43,164 nt of DNA from a virus. The first letter of the stretch is position 1. Each line of letters opens with the position of its first letter. The stretch is from positions 1-43,164 of IMG/VR virus record IMGVR_UViG_3300008266_000115; one strand, given 5' to 3'. Under the pieces are notes generated by a model. That model saw only the letters and a program-made list of their open reading frames with translations, did not search any database and was not told where the DNA came from. Position numbers and translations under genes: made by a program. This document shows, piece after piece, positions 32,972-38,908 of the stretch.

Positions 32972-34042
32972 TTAATTAGAAAGAGGTGCTTTAATTGCTG
33001 GGTGTGCTTGGTATTTTATTAATGCAAAATTATCTAAAGTAAGTTCATCAAATTTTAATTTAGGATCATTTATTATGGCCAATATAGGCAATTCAAATGG
33101 CGTTCTAGTAATTTGTTCCTTTGCTTGCTCAATGTGATTACTATATAAATGTACATCACCCAAGTTACCAATCAATTCATCTGGAATCATATTAACTTCT
33201 TTAGCAATTATTTCAAGTAGTAAACCATAAGAAGCAATGTTGAATGGTAAGCCCAAGAATGTATCTACTGAACGTTGATTCCACATTAAAGATATTGCTC
33301 TGGTTGGTGTATCGTTTATTGTTTTATAAGGATTTATATCTTCATCCTGTATTCTGAATAAATGATATCTTTCTTGATTATTCAATTCTCTTGTATAAAC
33401 TTGAAATCCATAATGACAAGGTGGAAGTACCATTTGATCTAATTCACCTACGTTCCAAGCGTTAACCATTAATCGTCTTGAGTCTGGGTTTGTTTTAAGG
33501 TCGTTGATTAGATTTTGGATTTGGTCTATTTGTTTTTTTAATGTTGGTAAATGATGACCACCACTATATTCATCCCCATATTGATATTCCCATTGTCTCC
33601 ATTGCTTACCGTAAATTGGACCTAACTCACCCCACGTCTTAGCAAACTCATCATCTGTTTTTATTTTGTTGATAAACTCCTGTTGTGTAAGAGGTCCACC
33701 AAATAAACCTTTAATTCTAAAATCATACGGACTATCTGTTGGTTCAAAACTTTTACAATAGTTCTTATAAGCATCACCATCCCAAATATGACAATTGTTA
33801 TCAACTAGGTATTTGATGTTTGTATCACCTCTAAGGAACCAAAGTAACTCAGTTACAATGCCTTTGAAGTACATCTTTTTAGTTGTAAGTAATGGAAACC
33901 CATCGCTCATTTTGTGTCGTATCTGTCTTCCAAATACACTTAACGTTCCTGTACCTGTACGGTCTTGTTTTTTTACACCGTTATCAAGTATGTCTTGAAG
34001 TAATGCTTGGTATTGTTTGTCTATGTTATTCATAAGTCCCAT
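32972..34042 (-). CDS. thyA: Thymidylate synthase
   Basis: 356 residues, ThyA type. RTGTGTLSVFGRQIRHKM (29-46), LLTTKKMYFKGI, the catalytic PPCH (about 207-210), QRSVDTFLGLPFNIASYGLL and GDVHLYSNHIEQ are all intact. Asparagine in LPFNIASY is the dUMP-selecting residue; dCMP hydroxymethylases have Asp there, so cytosine specificity is unlikely. A dUMP hydroxymethylase cannot be excluded from motifs alone, which matters given the possible base-modification operon nearby. About 70 extra residues relative to E. coli ThyA include an insertion near residue 85-130. The gene is visibly AT-richer than its phage neighbours, hinting at separate acquisition. Confidence 0.93.
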   Translation of the reverse strand: MGLMNNIDKQYQALLQDILDNGVKKQDRTGTGTLSVFGRQIRHKMSDGFPLLTTKKMYFKGIVTELLWFLRGDTNIKYLVDNNCHIWDGDAYKNYCKSFEPTDSPYDFRIKGLFGGPLTQQEFINKIKTDDEFAKTWGELGPIYGKQWRQWEYQYGDEYSGGHHLPTLKKQIDQIQNLINDLKTNPDSRRLMVNAWNVGELDQMVLPPCHYGFQVYTRELNNQERYHLFRIQDEDINPYKTINDTPTRAISLMWNQRSVDTFLGLPFNIASYGLLLEIIAKEVNMIPDELIGNLGDVHLYSNHIEQAKEQITRTPFELPILAIINDPKLKFDELTLDNFALIKYQAHPAIKAPLSN

Positions 34043-34068
34043 ATACTTTTACTTTATTGTGTAGCATC

Positions 34069-34227
34069 TTATATTTCTCCTTCGGTGTGGTTTTTGTTAT
34101 CGTCCCAATCCAAAAAGTCTTCGCCTTTGTATTCTGGGTGGATATCGTTCATCTCCGCTATTCCGATTATCCAAGCCCAAACTAGGCCTGCAATTGCTAA
34201 TATACCTAAAGCTACAAAATATTTCAT
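34069..34227 (-). CDS. Small single-pass membrane protein
   Basis: 52 residues from the ATG at 34227; the longer frame from 34266 would run into tRNA-Arg. It begins MKYFVALGILAIAGLVWAWI, one membrane helix with little cytoplasmic N-terminus, followed by an acidic hydrophilic tail (HPEYKGEDFLDWDDN). Unknown function. It lies 26 bp upstream of thymidylate synthase in the same orientation. Confidence 0.5.
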   Translation of the reverse strand: MKYFVALGILAIAGLVWAWIIGIAEMNDIHPEYKGEDFLDWDDNKNHTEGEI

Positions 34228-34255
34228 ATATAAGTTTTTAGTGTAAACGATTAGT

Positions 34256-34325
34256 AGTTCCACCAAGAATCGAACTTGGATCTACTGCTTAGAAGGCGGT
34301 CGTTCTTTCCATTGAACTATGGAAC
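34256..34325 (-). tRNA. tRNA-Arg (anticodon TCT)
   Basis: Minus-strand cloverleaf: acceptor GTTCCAT/GTGGAAC, D-arm AGTTCAATGG, anticodon loop CTTCTAA (TCT), T arm CCAAG-TTCGATT-CTTGG. CCA is not encoded. Reads AGA, a codon frequent in this AT-rich phage. Confidence 0.85.
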
Positions 34326-34339
34326 CCAGAAGACAGACT

Positions 34340-34573
34340 TTAAAACCTTTTCAAGAAATAGATTTTCGTACGTCTGTATGGTTGGTACGCCTTCACCGCC
34401 TGATGGACGTATATCAGCAGTCTTGCAAGGTACCCGATGGGGGTGAGAGGCCAAACGATTATCCACGCAAAACCCAACAGTGCGTCTGCTTCAATGTTCC
34501 TTATTGCTCCGTTTATTATCGCTACGACTATCCCTACCGTAACGTAAATTCCAATGATTTGTTCTAGCATCAT
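34340..34573 (-). CDS. Small membrane protein, two hydrophobic segments
   Basis: 77 residues from the ATG at 34573 (two Met in a row); the longer frame would enter tRNA-Leu. Two hydrophobic stretches (IIGIYVTVGIVVAII at about 5-19, and LLGFAWIIVWPLTPIGYLARLLIYV further on) and a basic C-terminus. It sits between two tRNA genes. Unknown; could be a superinfection-exclusion or membrane-modifying peptide. Confidence 0.5.
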   Translation of the reverse strand: MMLEQIIGIYVTVGIVVAIINGAIRNIEADALLGFAWIIVWPLTPIGYLARLLIYVHQAVKAYQPYRRTKIYFLKRF

Positions 34574-34597
34574 ATTGTGTTTATTTAAAGTTTTGTG

Positions 34598-34677
34598 CCC
34601 CATGAGAGACTCGAACTCTCACACCTTTCGGCACCAGATCCTAAGTCTGGTGTGTCTACCAATTTCACCAACGGGGC
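34598..34677 (-). tRNA. tRNA-Leu (anticodon TAG)
   Basis: Class II cloverleaf on the minus strand: acceptor GCCCCGT/ATGGGGC, D arm TGGTGAAATTGGTAGACAC, anticodon arm CCAGA-CTTAGGA-TCTGG (TAG), a variable arm of about 14 nt, T arm GAGAG-TTCGAGT-CTCTC, discriminator A. It marks the left edge of the cassette-like region. Confidence 0.9.
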
Positions 34678-34690
34678 ATTATTAGTAATG

Positions 34691-34894
34691 CTATATCGTT
34701 TTAAACACAAGTTTTCCATCTACCACTTTTGGTATTTCACAATTGTATTGTTTTGCCAACCTTACCAAGTCTTTAAAACTTGTGGATATTCCATTTTCTT
34801 CATACTCTTTTAAATGAGTGTAAAATCCCTCGTAATCCGCACTACTGCTAACATCAGGTTGCTTCAATGGCTTAGTTTCGTTTTCTTTTGACAT
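34691..34894 (-). CDS. Cassette gene, unknown function
   Basis: 67 residues, hydrophilic, with a C-terminal block (TSFKDLVRLAKQYNCEIPKV) resembling a short helix-turn-helix. Preceded by attC-like site A1 (34936-34978) and followed within 14 bp by tRNA-Leu, so its own downstream site is missing. Low-GC composition like its cassette neighbours. Confidence 0.5.
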   Translation of the reverse strand: MSKENETKPLKQPDVSSSADYEGFYTHLKEYEENGISTSFKDLVRLAKQYNCEIPKVVDGKLVFKTI

Positions 34895-34935
34895 ATCTTT
34901 GTTTATTTAAAGTTTGTAATTCTAATCAAGTTTAT

Positions 34936-34978
34936 CTGTTAAGGTCGCCACTAAAGCAACCTGCAAAACGTTATACGC
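34936..34978 (-). other. attC-like recombination site A1 (short)
   Basis: Plus strand ACGTTATACGCCATTT at its right edge overlaps the stop codon of the 34971 gene, as attC edges do. An internal stem pairs GGTCGCC with GGTTGC-type sequence. The left edge GTTAAGG is poor, so this is the weakest site. Confidence 0.4.
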
Positions 34979-35183
34979 CATTTGACAAGCACTCTAATTC
35001 ATTTTGGTACGCTTCCATTTCTTTTTCATACTGCGAAAACGGGATTGCAAAAAACATCATATCGCAATCAAGGTTATACATCTTTGTCTTTAACATTCTA
35101 ATTTTTAGCCATCGTGACAAACGGCGTATAACATTGGTATTACTTCCACCTGTGCTGACGTTCTTTTCTGTACTGTTTTGCAT
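34971..35183 (-). CDS. Cassette gene, unknown function (start uncertain)
   Basis: Open frame of 70 codons. The first ~25 residues (low complexity Ser/Thr/Asn) are encoded across attC-like site A2 (35122-35165), so the real protein may start at Met30 (35096) or Met35, beginning near MLKTKMYNLDCDMMFF and ending LECLSNGV. The stop TAA is part of the next attC-like edge (GTATAACG). No family recognised. Confidence 0.4.
   Translation of the reverse strand: MQNSTEKNVSTGGSNTNVIRRLSRWLKIRMLKTKMYNLDCDMMFFAIPFSQYEKEMEAYQNELECLSNGV
35122..35165 (-). other. attC-like recombination site A2
   Basis: Plus strand GGCGTATAACATTGGTATTAC ends at about 35142 and the element closes with CTGACGTTC. Both ends match site A4 (CTATAACAAGGGTATTTG and CTGACGTTACAC) although the centre is much shorter. 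It lies inside an annotated frame, as happens at cassette joints. Confidence 0.45.
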
Positions 35184-35209
35184 ATTGTAAACTGTTTAAT
35201 TGTTAAATA

Positions 35210-35262
35210 CTGTTGCACTGCCAATTCACAGGCGGCAGTAATACCTATCCGTTATAGGGCAT
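35210..35262 (-). other. attC-like recombination site A3
   Basis: The stem CACTGCC/GGCAGT (35216-35222 with 35234-35239) is followed by the edge CCGTTATAGGGCATTT, whose complement supplies the TAA stop of the 35252 gene (CTATAACG). Confidence 0.5.
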
Positions 35263-35566
35263 TTAATTCAGCCTTCAAACGCTTTAAGAAGTTTTCATCT
35301 CCATCATCCCCAGACAAATACCAATCAACTCGTTGGGCATAGACTGAAGCCTGACGAAGTATTTTGATAGCTTTTCGCATTTCATTTTGCACCTCTAATG
35401 GATGAATATAGTAATACTTTTCTTCTGGGTATTTTTCTAAGTATTCCTTATCAAAATACAATTCGTCTTTAGGCTTTTCTTTGCCCTGACGTTCTAATTC
35501 ACTTTCAATACTATCCGCAATAGTGTTGATGTGATATTGTGTATAATCAAATCTTCCTCCTGACAT
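35252..35566 (-). CDS. Cassette gene of a common phage/Bacteroidota hypothetical family
   Basis: 104 residues from the internal ATG at 35566 (MSGGRFDYTQYHI), preferred over 35614 because the longer frame would start within attC-like site A4. The opening SGGRFDY is a pattern I have seen in many phage and Bacteroidota hypothetical proteins; function unknown. The rest is helical and acidic, with YYYIHPLEVQNEMRKAIKIL near the centre. One gene between two attC-like sites, the layout of a cassette. Confidence 0.6.
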   Translation of the reverse strand: MSGGRFDYTQYHINTIADSIESELERQGKEKPKDELYFDKEYLEKYPEEKYYYIHPLEVQNEMRKAIKILRQASVYAQRVDWYLSGDDGDENFLKRLKAELNAL

Positions 35567-35577
35567 AATAATAAACG

Positions 35578-35672
35578 CCCTATAACAAGGGTATTTGTGC
35601 AAGCGGCTGGACACTTGCGGTTAATTTAAAGGGTATTCGTGCCGCCTTCACAAATACCTGACGTTACACTGC
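35578..35672 (-). other. attC-like recombination site A4 (best example)
   Basis: About 90 bp imperfect palindrome. Left edge CTATAAC (35580-35586), GGTATTTGTG (35590-35599) pairs perfectly with CACAAATACC (35649-35658), AAGCGGC pairs with GCCGCCTT leaving one extra-helical base, right edge GTTACAC (35663-35669). This is the bulged-hairpin design recognised by integron integrases. Confidence 0.65.
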
Positions 35673-35683
35673 CATTGCGAACA

Positions 35684-36058
35684 TTAGTATAAATCCTCGC
35701 TGAATAGCCTAAGTAATGGTTCTGCAATTTGGTTCGCCTGTAATGCAATTTTTGCGGCCTCTTCTCTATCAACAAAACGATTTCTATTCGTCAAAAAGCC
35801 CTGCTCCTTTTCATAAATACCGAGCTGTTTCCTTTCTCCCATCGTGCCACCTATCTGCTGAAAAATACATCCGTGTCTATAGCCGCAAAAAACAAGCCCA
35901 GTAGTAATATTTTTAGGCTGATGCTCATATTGCTCACCATCATCAAACCAAATTGCTGCACATAAAATATACTCCATATCAGAAACGGCAGGTAACATTG
36001 CATTGTTCTTATGCTGGCTTTCGGAAGTACCTTCAAGTTTTGAATTGCTATTATCCAT
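35684..36058 (-). CDS. Cassette gene, unknown function
   Basis: 124 residues. Central segment DMEYILCAAIWFDDGEQYEH, then GLVFCGYRHGCIFQ, with several Cys/His; a pattern I associate with unannotated Bacteroidota proteins, function unknown. The C-terminus (REEAAKIALQANQIAEPLL) is helical. It lies between attC-like site A4 and the degenerate site at 36105-36125, with 60 bp of AT-rich leader. Confidence 0.55.
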   Translation of the reverse strand: MDNSNSKLEGTSESQHKNNAMLPAVSDMEYILCAAIWFDDGEQYEHQPKNITTGLVFCGYRHGCIFQQIGGTMGERKQLGIYEKEQGFLTNRNRFVDREEAAKIALQANQIAEPLLRLFSEDLY

Positions 36059-36104
36059 ATTAAGTAATTGAGTTTTTAGTTAAAAAATATCAGCACAAAA
36101 ACAA

Positions 36105-36125
36105 TGCTACCACGTTGGTGGTCAT
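36105..36125 (-). other. Degenerate attC-like edge
   Basis: Plus strand CCACGTTGGTGGTCATG overlaps the stop of the alarmone-hydrolase-like gene at the place where other cassettes have CGTTATnnGCCATT. CCAC-AACG-type inversion is short and the partner edge is not evident. Confidence 0.3.
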
Positions 36126-36655
36126 GCTACCTTTGACACGCCATAAAGCAATGTGTCTAATTCTTCCAACGGGTATTTATAAATTAAGGCATCAGAACTG
36201 CCCGACATTAAACCAGTTAAAAAACTTGCATTTTCTTTTCTGTAAACTTCCAACATTCGAGAATTGGTATCAACTGAATATTTTACATTAGCAAGCCTAT
36301 CACATAACTTTACATACTTTGCCCAAGCTGTTTCACGAATACCTTTGTAATAATTTTCGCCAGCACGTTCTTTTCTGTTTTTACCCTTATCGTTTGTTAA
36401 AGCGTAAACGATTTCAGCAACTTCATACCCTGCAACTTCTTTTACATCATTGTAAGTAAGTCTGCAATCTTCAATAGTATCATGTAACCATGCAGCATTT
36501 AATACAGTTCCCCAGCATTGTTGAGGTATTGCATCAATATACTTTACTGCATAATGTGCAACCATTGACAAATGGACGGAATAAGGTTTGCCATCATACA
36601 GGTGGTTTACTTTGTTGTGGGCTTCTATTGCAAAGCTGATTATTTTACTATTCAT
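36122..36655 (-). CDS. RelA/SpoT-type HD hydrolase-like protein (small alarmone hydrolase candidate)
   Basis: 177 residues, HD domain only. FAIEAHNKVNHLYDGKPYSVH (8-28) follows the RSH consensus (AH...G.PY..H); AAWLHDTIEDC (54-64) is the RSH HD-ED box; VKLCDRLANVKYS near 115-127 matches the conserved K-x-aDR-x-N helix. No synthetase, TGS or ACT domain, so it fits the SAH (Mesh1-like) hydrolase class that degrades (p)ppGpp. It sits between attC-like elements in the cassette-like array. It could blunt the stringent response or a (p)ppApp-type toxin, which is inference. Confidence 0.72.
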   Translation of the reverse strand: MNSKIISFAIEAHNKVNHLYDGKPYSVHLSMVAHYAVKYIDAIPQQCWGTVLNAAWLHDTIEDCRLTYNDVKEVAGYEVAEIVYALTNDKGKNRKERAGENYYKGIRETAWAKYVKLCDRLANVKYSVDTNSRMLEVYRKENASFLTGLMSGSSDALIYKYPLEELDTLLYGVSKVA

Positions 36656-36693
36656 ATTTTAAAATTTAATTCGTTTTCAAATACCGCCCGAAC

Positions 36694-36762
36694 GCATAAC
36701 ACGGGTTTGGCAAAAGCTGCCTTTTCTACCCACTTCGCAAAGCCGCCAAGCGTTATGTGCCA
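36694..36762 (-). other. attC-like recombination site A5
   Basis: GCATAAC (36694-36700) and GTTATGT (36752-36758) form the inverted edges; TTTGGC pairs with GCCAAG just inside, and the centre is a longer loop. On the minus strand the element runs from just after the 38-residue gene to the leader of the HD gene. Edge sequence CGTTATGTGCCATT matches A1, A3 and A4. Confidence 0.6.
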
Positions 36763-36879
36763 TTAAAGACCACCTATAATTCCAACAGCTACTCCACATA
36801 AAAAGACCAGTAACCAAGCCAAGTTCCATTGCCAATCTTTGTATTTAAACTCTCCGTGTTTTGTTTTAATTGTTACCAT
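36763..36879 (-). CDS. Tiny membrane protein in a cassette (38 aa)
   Basis: 38 codons plus stop. N-terminus MVTIKTKHGEFKYKDWQW is hydrophilic; it ends in one membrane helix (LAWLLVFLCGVAVGIIGGL). The stop codon abuts attC-like edge A5 as in the other cassettes, and a second attC-like edge lies 20 bp upstream, so it fills one cassette alone. No function known; small toxins and membrane peptides of this kind are common in cassettes. Confidence 0.5.
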   Translation of the reverse strand: MVTIKTKHGEFKYKDWQWNLAWLLVFLCGVAVGIIGGL

Positions 36880-37028
36880 TTTAATAATATTAACTGACAC
36901 ATAACAAGGGGTTTTGTGCCATTGGGCTTTGACGAAAATTCATAAAGGTTGTCGTGCAAAAACGCTATCAACTTATGATGCTCTGTTGAGCCAGCGACTA
37001 CATTTAATTTAATTTCTATTTTTGTCAT
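36873..37028 (-). CDS. Short ORF joined to an attC-like half-site (possibly truncated gene)
   Basis: 51 codons beginning MTKIEIKLNVVAGSTEHHKL and running through CACATAACAAGG (A6, 36898-36910) to a stop inside the start of the tiny membrane gene. The last ~20 residues are encoded by the attC-like half-site, so the original C-terminus was probably lost at a recombination joint. Low confidence that a stable protein is made. Confidence 0.35.
   Translation of the reverse strand: MTKIEIKLNVVAGSTEHHKLIAFLHDNLYEFSSKPNGTKPLVMCQLILLKW
36898..36925 (-). other. attC-like half-site A6
   Basis: Plus strand CACATAACAAGGGGTTTTGTGCC matches the left edge of A4 and A5 (TAACAAGGG / TAACACGGG). A matching right edge could not be found, so this is a half-site at the right boundary of the array. 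Confidence 0.4.
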
Positions 37029-37034
37029 AATTTA

Positions 37035-37250
37035 CTAATTAATTATTTCTGGACGAGGGATATAGATATTACAATGACTAGAATAATCTTCACCTACTAC
37101 ATCTTCACTATTCCAATCAATTAAATCTTCTGGTAAATCAAACATAGTTGCTTCATCATCTTTACCTAAAAGGATTTTTAGTTCTTCAATTGTTGGCTCT
37201 CTTTTTAATTGAACTTCAACTTCTTGAACTCTACTAAATTTTAGTTTCAT
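37035..37250 (-). CDS. Small protein, unknown function
   Basis: 71 residues, beta then acidic. N-terminus MKLKFSRVQEVEVQLKREPT, centre TIEELKILLGKDDEAT. It overlaps the end of the upstream 221-residue gene by 17 bp, so it belongs with 37234-38125 rather than with the cassettes. No family recognised. Confidence 0.55.
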   Translation of the reverse strand: MKLKFSRVQEVEVQLKREPTIEELKILLGKDDEATMFDLPEDLIDWNSEDVVGEDYSSHCNIYIPRPEIIN

Positions 37251-37899
37251 AATCTTTTTTATCTATTATATTAGTTTCACTTTTACAATCAAAACACCAT
37301 TCAAGATTAGTTCCTGAATCAGCAGAATAAATTTCTTCTGTATTTACATTTACCCATTTACATCTTGCAACTTCTTCAGAACTACAATATTTACATACTT
37401 GTAAATACTCATCAGGTGTTTTTTGTTCAGCTTCTTCAAGTGTTTCTTGTTTAGGTTCTTCTTTTGGAATGATTATTTTGTACTCATAATATTCATAACC
37501 TGCTTTACCTTCATTATGTTCTTGAATAGTACCAGATTTTACTCTGTAATTACTCTCAACATCAACACTCTCACAACTTGGATTCTTAACAAACCATTCT
37601 AAAAACTCATCATCAATAGCTTGTACACCATCTTTAATTAAGTCTTGGTCTGTTGTTAGAATGATTTTTTTAAATCCTATATAAGATTCATTGTTAGTAC
37701 CTTCAGTTCTTCTTTGAATTGTATTAGTTTTATAATTATAATACCAATCCCCTTCTTTAATTTCTTCATCAGAAGTGATGTAGATGTAAAATCCTTCATT
37801 GGTTGTTCTTACTTTATCCGTAATAGAAAAAAGTAAATTATCACCCGATTTAAATATACCAGTTGGTTTGTCTGTTGGTAATACGTGAATGTTTTTCAT
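37234..37899 (-). CDS. Phage hypothetical protein with C-terminal Cys pairs
   Basis: 221 residues from the ATG at 37899 (MKNIHVLPTDKPTGIFK), which begins 1 bp after the upstream stop; the frame to 37956 would overlap that gene. IYITSDEEIKEGDWYYNY (about 35-52) is a motif I have seen repeatedly in Bacteroidota phage and prophage proteins of unknown role. The C-terminus has CKYC and, after ~30 residues, CFDC, a likely zinc ribbon. Confidence 0.6.
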   Translation of the reverse strand: MKNIHVLPTDKPTGIFKSGDNLLFSITDKVRTTNEGFYIYITSDEEIKEGDWYYNYKTNTIQRRTEGTNNESYIGFKKIILTTDQDLIKDGVQAIDDEFLEWFVKNPSCESVDVESNYRVKSGTIQEHNEGKAGYEYYEYKIIIPKEEPKQETLEEAEQKTPDEYLQVCKYCSSEEVARCKWVNVNTEEIYSADSGTNLEWCFDCKSETNIIDKKDYETKI

Positions 37900-37900
37900 C

Positions 37901-38125
37901 TTATTCTGATTTAAAGGTTTCGTTGTAGTATTGTTCTGCCATACCTTGATAACCAATTAGTCTTGTTGATTCAACTTGACAACCAACACCAAAAGCATCT
38001 ATTATCTGTTCCTTTTCCATTTCTTTGGCTTGTTCAACTTGTACAGATACTACATTTATTACTTTATCTCCATAAGCACCTTGAAATGCTTTTATTAAAA
38101 ATTCTACTGCTGTTTGTTGTGCCAT
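37901..38125 (-). CDS. Small phage protein, unknown function
   Basis: 74 residues with MAQQTAVEFLIKAF at the start and VEQAKEMEKEQIIDAF in the centre, a pattern common to small proteins of Bacteroidota phages. Helical, no metal or membrane motif. First gene of the three-gene block 38125-37035, downstream of tRNA-like element 1. Confidence 0.6.
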   Translation of the reverse strand: MAQQTAVEFLIKAFQGAYGDKVINVVSVQVEQAKEMEKEQIIDAFGVGCQVESTRLIGYQGMAEQYYNETFKSE

Positions 38126-38153
38126 AGTTATTTGATTTTTAATATTTATTTAG

Positions 38154-38260
38154 TAGTCAGGACAGGATTCGAACCTATATTAAGTAGCAACAGAATGTAC
38201 CACATTCAAGCTTTACAACCTTTTGAGTAACTTAATTGACACCAATTCCGCCACCTGACT
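38154..38260 (-). tRNA. tRNA-like element 1, expanded centre (107 nt)
   Basis: Minus strand: acceptor AGTCAGG/CCTGACT (7 bp), D arm GGCGGAATTGGTGTC, T arm ATAGG-TTCGAAT-CCTGT, discriminator A. The 59 nt between D and T arms do not form a normal anticodon plus variable arm: ATTAAGT pairs with ACTTAAT (7 bp) and encloses two hairpins, one with GAATGT/ACATTC. No anticodon can be assigned with confidence. D-arm sequence is leucine-like. Confidence 0.55.
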
Positions 38261-38265
38261 ATGTT

Positions 38266-38463
38266 TTAATCTACCCACTCAGTATCTCTCCATTCCCACC
38301 AACATGAACCACAAGTTACGTCAAACATTCTATATAAAGTTTGTTTGATAGATACTCTTTCCAACCATCTACGTTCATCTCCAATCCTTTTAGGAATGAA
38401 AAGATACTTACTAATTATTCTTTGTTGTCCTTCTTTTCTGTTGTCAATAATTTTACATCTCAT
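38266..38463 (-). CDS. Small protein between tRNA-like elements, unknown function
   Basis: 65 residues from the ATG at 38463; the frame from 38526 would enter tRNA-like element 2. Reads MRCKIIDNRKEGQQRIISKY, then FIPKRIGDERRWLERVSIKQ, and ends with CGSCWWEWRDTEWVD. Basic, with a CxxC near the C-terminus that may bind zinc. No family recognised. Confidence 0.5.
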   Translation of the reverse strand: MRCKIIDNRKEGQQRIISKYLFIPKRIGDERRWLERVSIKQTLYRMFDVTCGSCWWEWRDTEWVD

Positions 38464-38480
38464 AACTTTTATTGTTTTAA

Positions 38481-38578
38481 TAGTCAGGACAGGATTCGAA
38501 CCTGTAATCAACTCTTTTTGCGCCAAGATTTTACCTCGGGGTTGTAATCAACTGCGTCTACCATTCCGCCACCTGACT
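38481..38578 (-). tRNA. tRNA-like element 2, expanded centre (98 nt)
   Basis: Same acceptor (AGTCAGG/CCTGACT) and T arm (ACAGG-TTCGAAT-CCTGT) as elements 1 and 3, D arm GCGGAATGGTAGACGC. The 48-nt centre includes a hairpin CCGAG-GTAAAAT-CTTGG and a CAAC/GTTG pair. An 11-nt direct repeat TGTAATCAACT occurs at 38503-38513 and 38543-38553. Anticodon not assignable. Confidence 0.55.
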
Positions 38579-38795
38579 ATATTCCCCACCTTGAGATTAC
38601 AGGTGAGTAGATGTATCGGTTTTCTTTCTTTCAATAAACCTGCGGGTCTTACCCTCTTAAAATTAGTCAAACTACTTGGAGCCTCTGTTACCTAGCTTTA
38701 TTCCAAAGAGACTGGCGTTTAAGGATGTCCAGTCCAATACCCTATTCATTGTTTAAGTCTTGAATTAAAGACTCTGAGTATCTCTTACTCATAGT
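38579..38795 (-). ncRNA. Structured spacer between tRNA-like elements
   Basis: 217 nt with no convincing ORF but several strong inverted repeats: CACCT/AGGTG near 38587-38606, GGGT-CTT-ACCC, GACTGG/CCAGTC (about 38709-38733), GTCTT/AAGAC and TGAGTA/TACTCA (the last two just before element 3). Could be part of one long structured transcript with the tRNA-like elements or a processed spacer. No known family recognised. Confidence 0.4.
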
Positions 38796-38895
38796 AGTCA
38801 GGACAGGATTCGAACCTGTAAGAACCTACGTGCTTCACTCACTTGCGGTTCAGTTGCTCTGTGAAGGCTTGCGTTACCAATTTCGCCACCTGACT
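38795..38895 (-). tRNA. tRNA-like element 3, expanded centre (101 nt)
   Basis: Acceptor AGTCAGG/CCTGACT and T arm ACAGG-TTCGAAT-CCTGT identical to element 2; D arm GCGAAATTGGTAACGC. The 51-nt centre forms one long arm with AAG/CTT at the base and CTTCAC/GTGAAG inside, instead of anticodon and variable arms. Anticodon not assignable. Confidence 0.55.
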
Positions 38896-38908
38896 ATTTT
38901 AGTTTTTG

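Noticed and set aside
32972-34042. Thymidylate synthase homologue as dCMP hydroxymethylase
   Set aside because: The residue selecting the base is Asn (LPFNIASY), as in dUMP enzymes; dCMP hydroxymethylases have Asp.
34920-37030. CRISPR array
   Set aside because: The repeated elements are imperfect palindromes of variable length flanking genes, not short identical repeats with uniform spacers. No CRISPR array was seen anywhere in the window.
38140-38149. Another ATATTTAT promoter motif
   Set aside because: Reads in the plus direction while all nearby genes are on the minus strand, so it does not fit the coding-strand rule.
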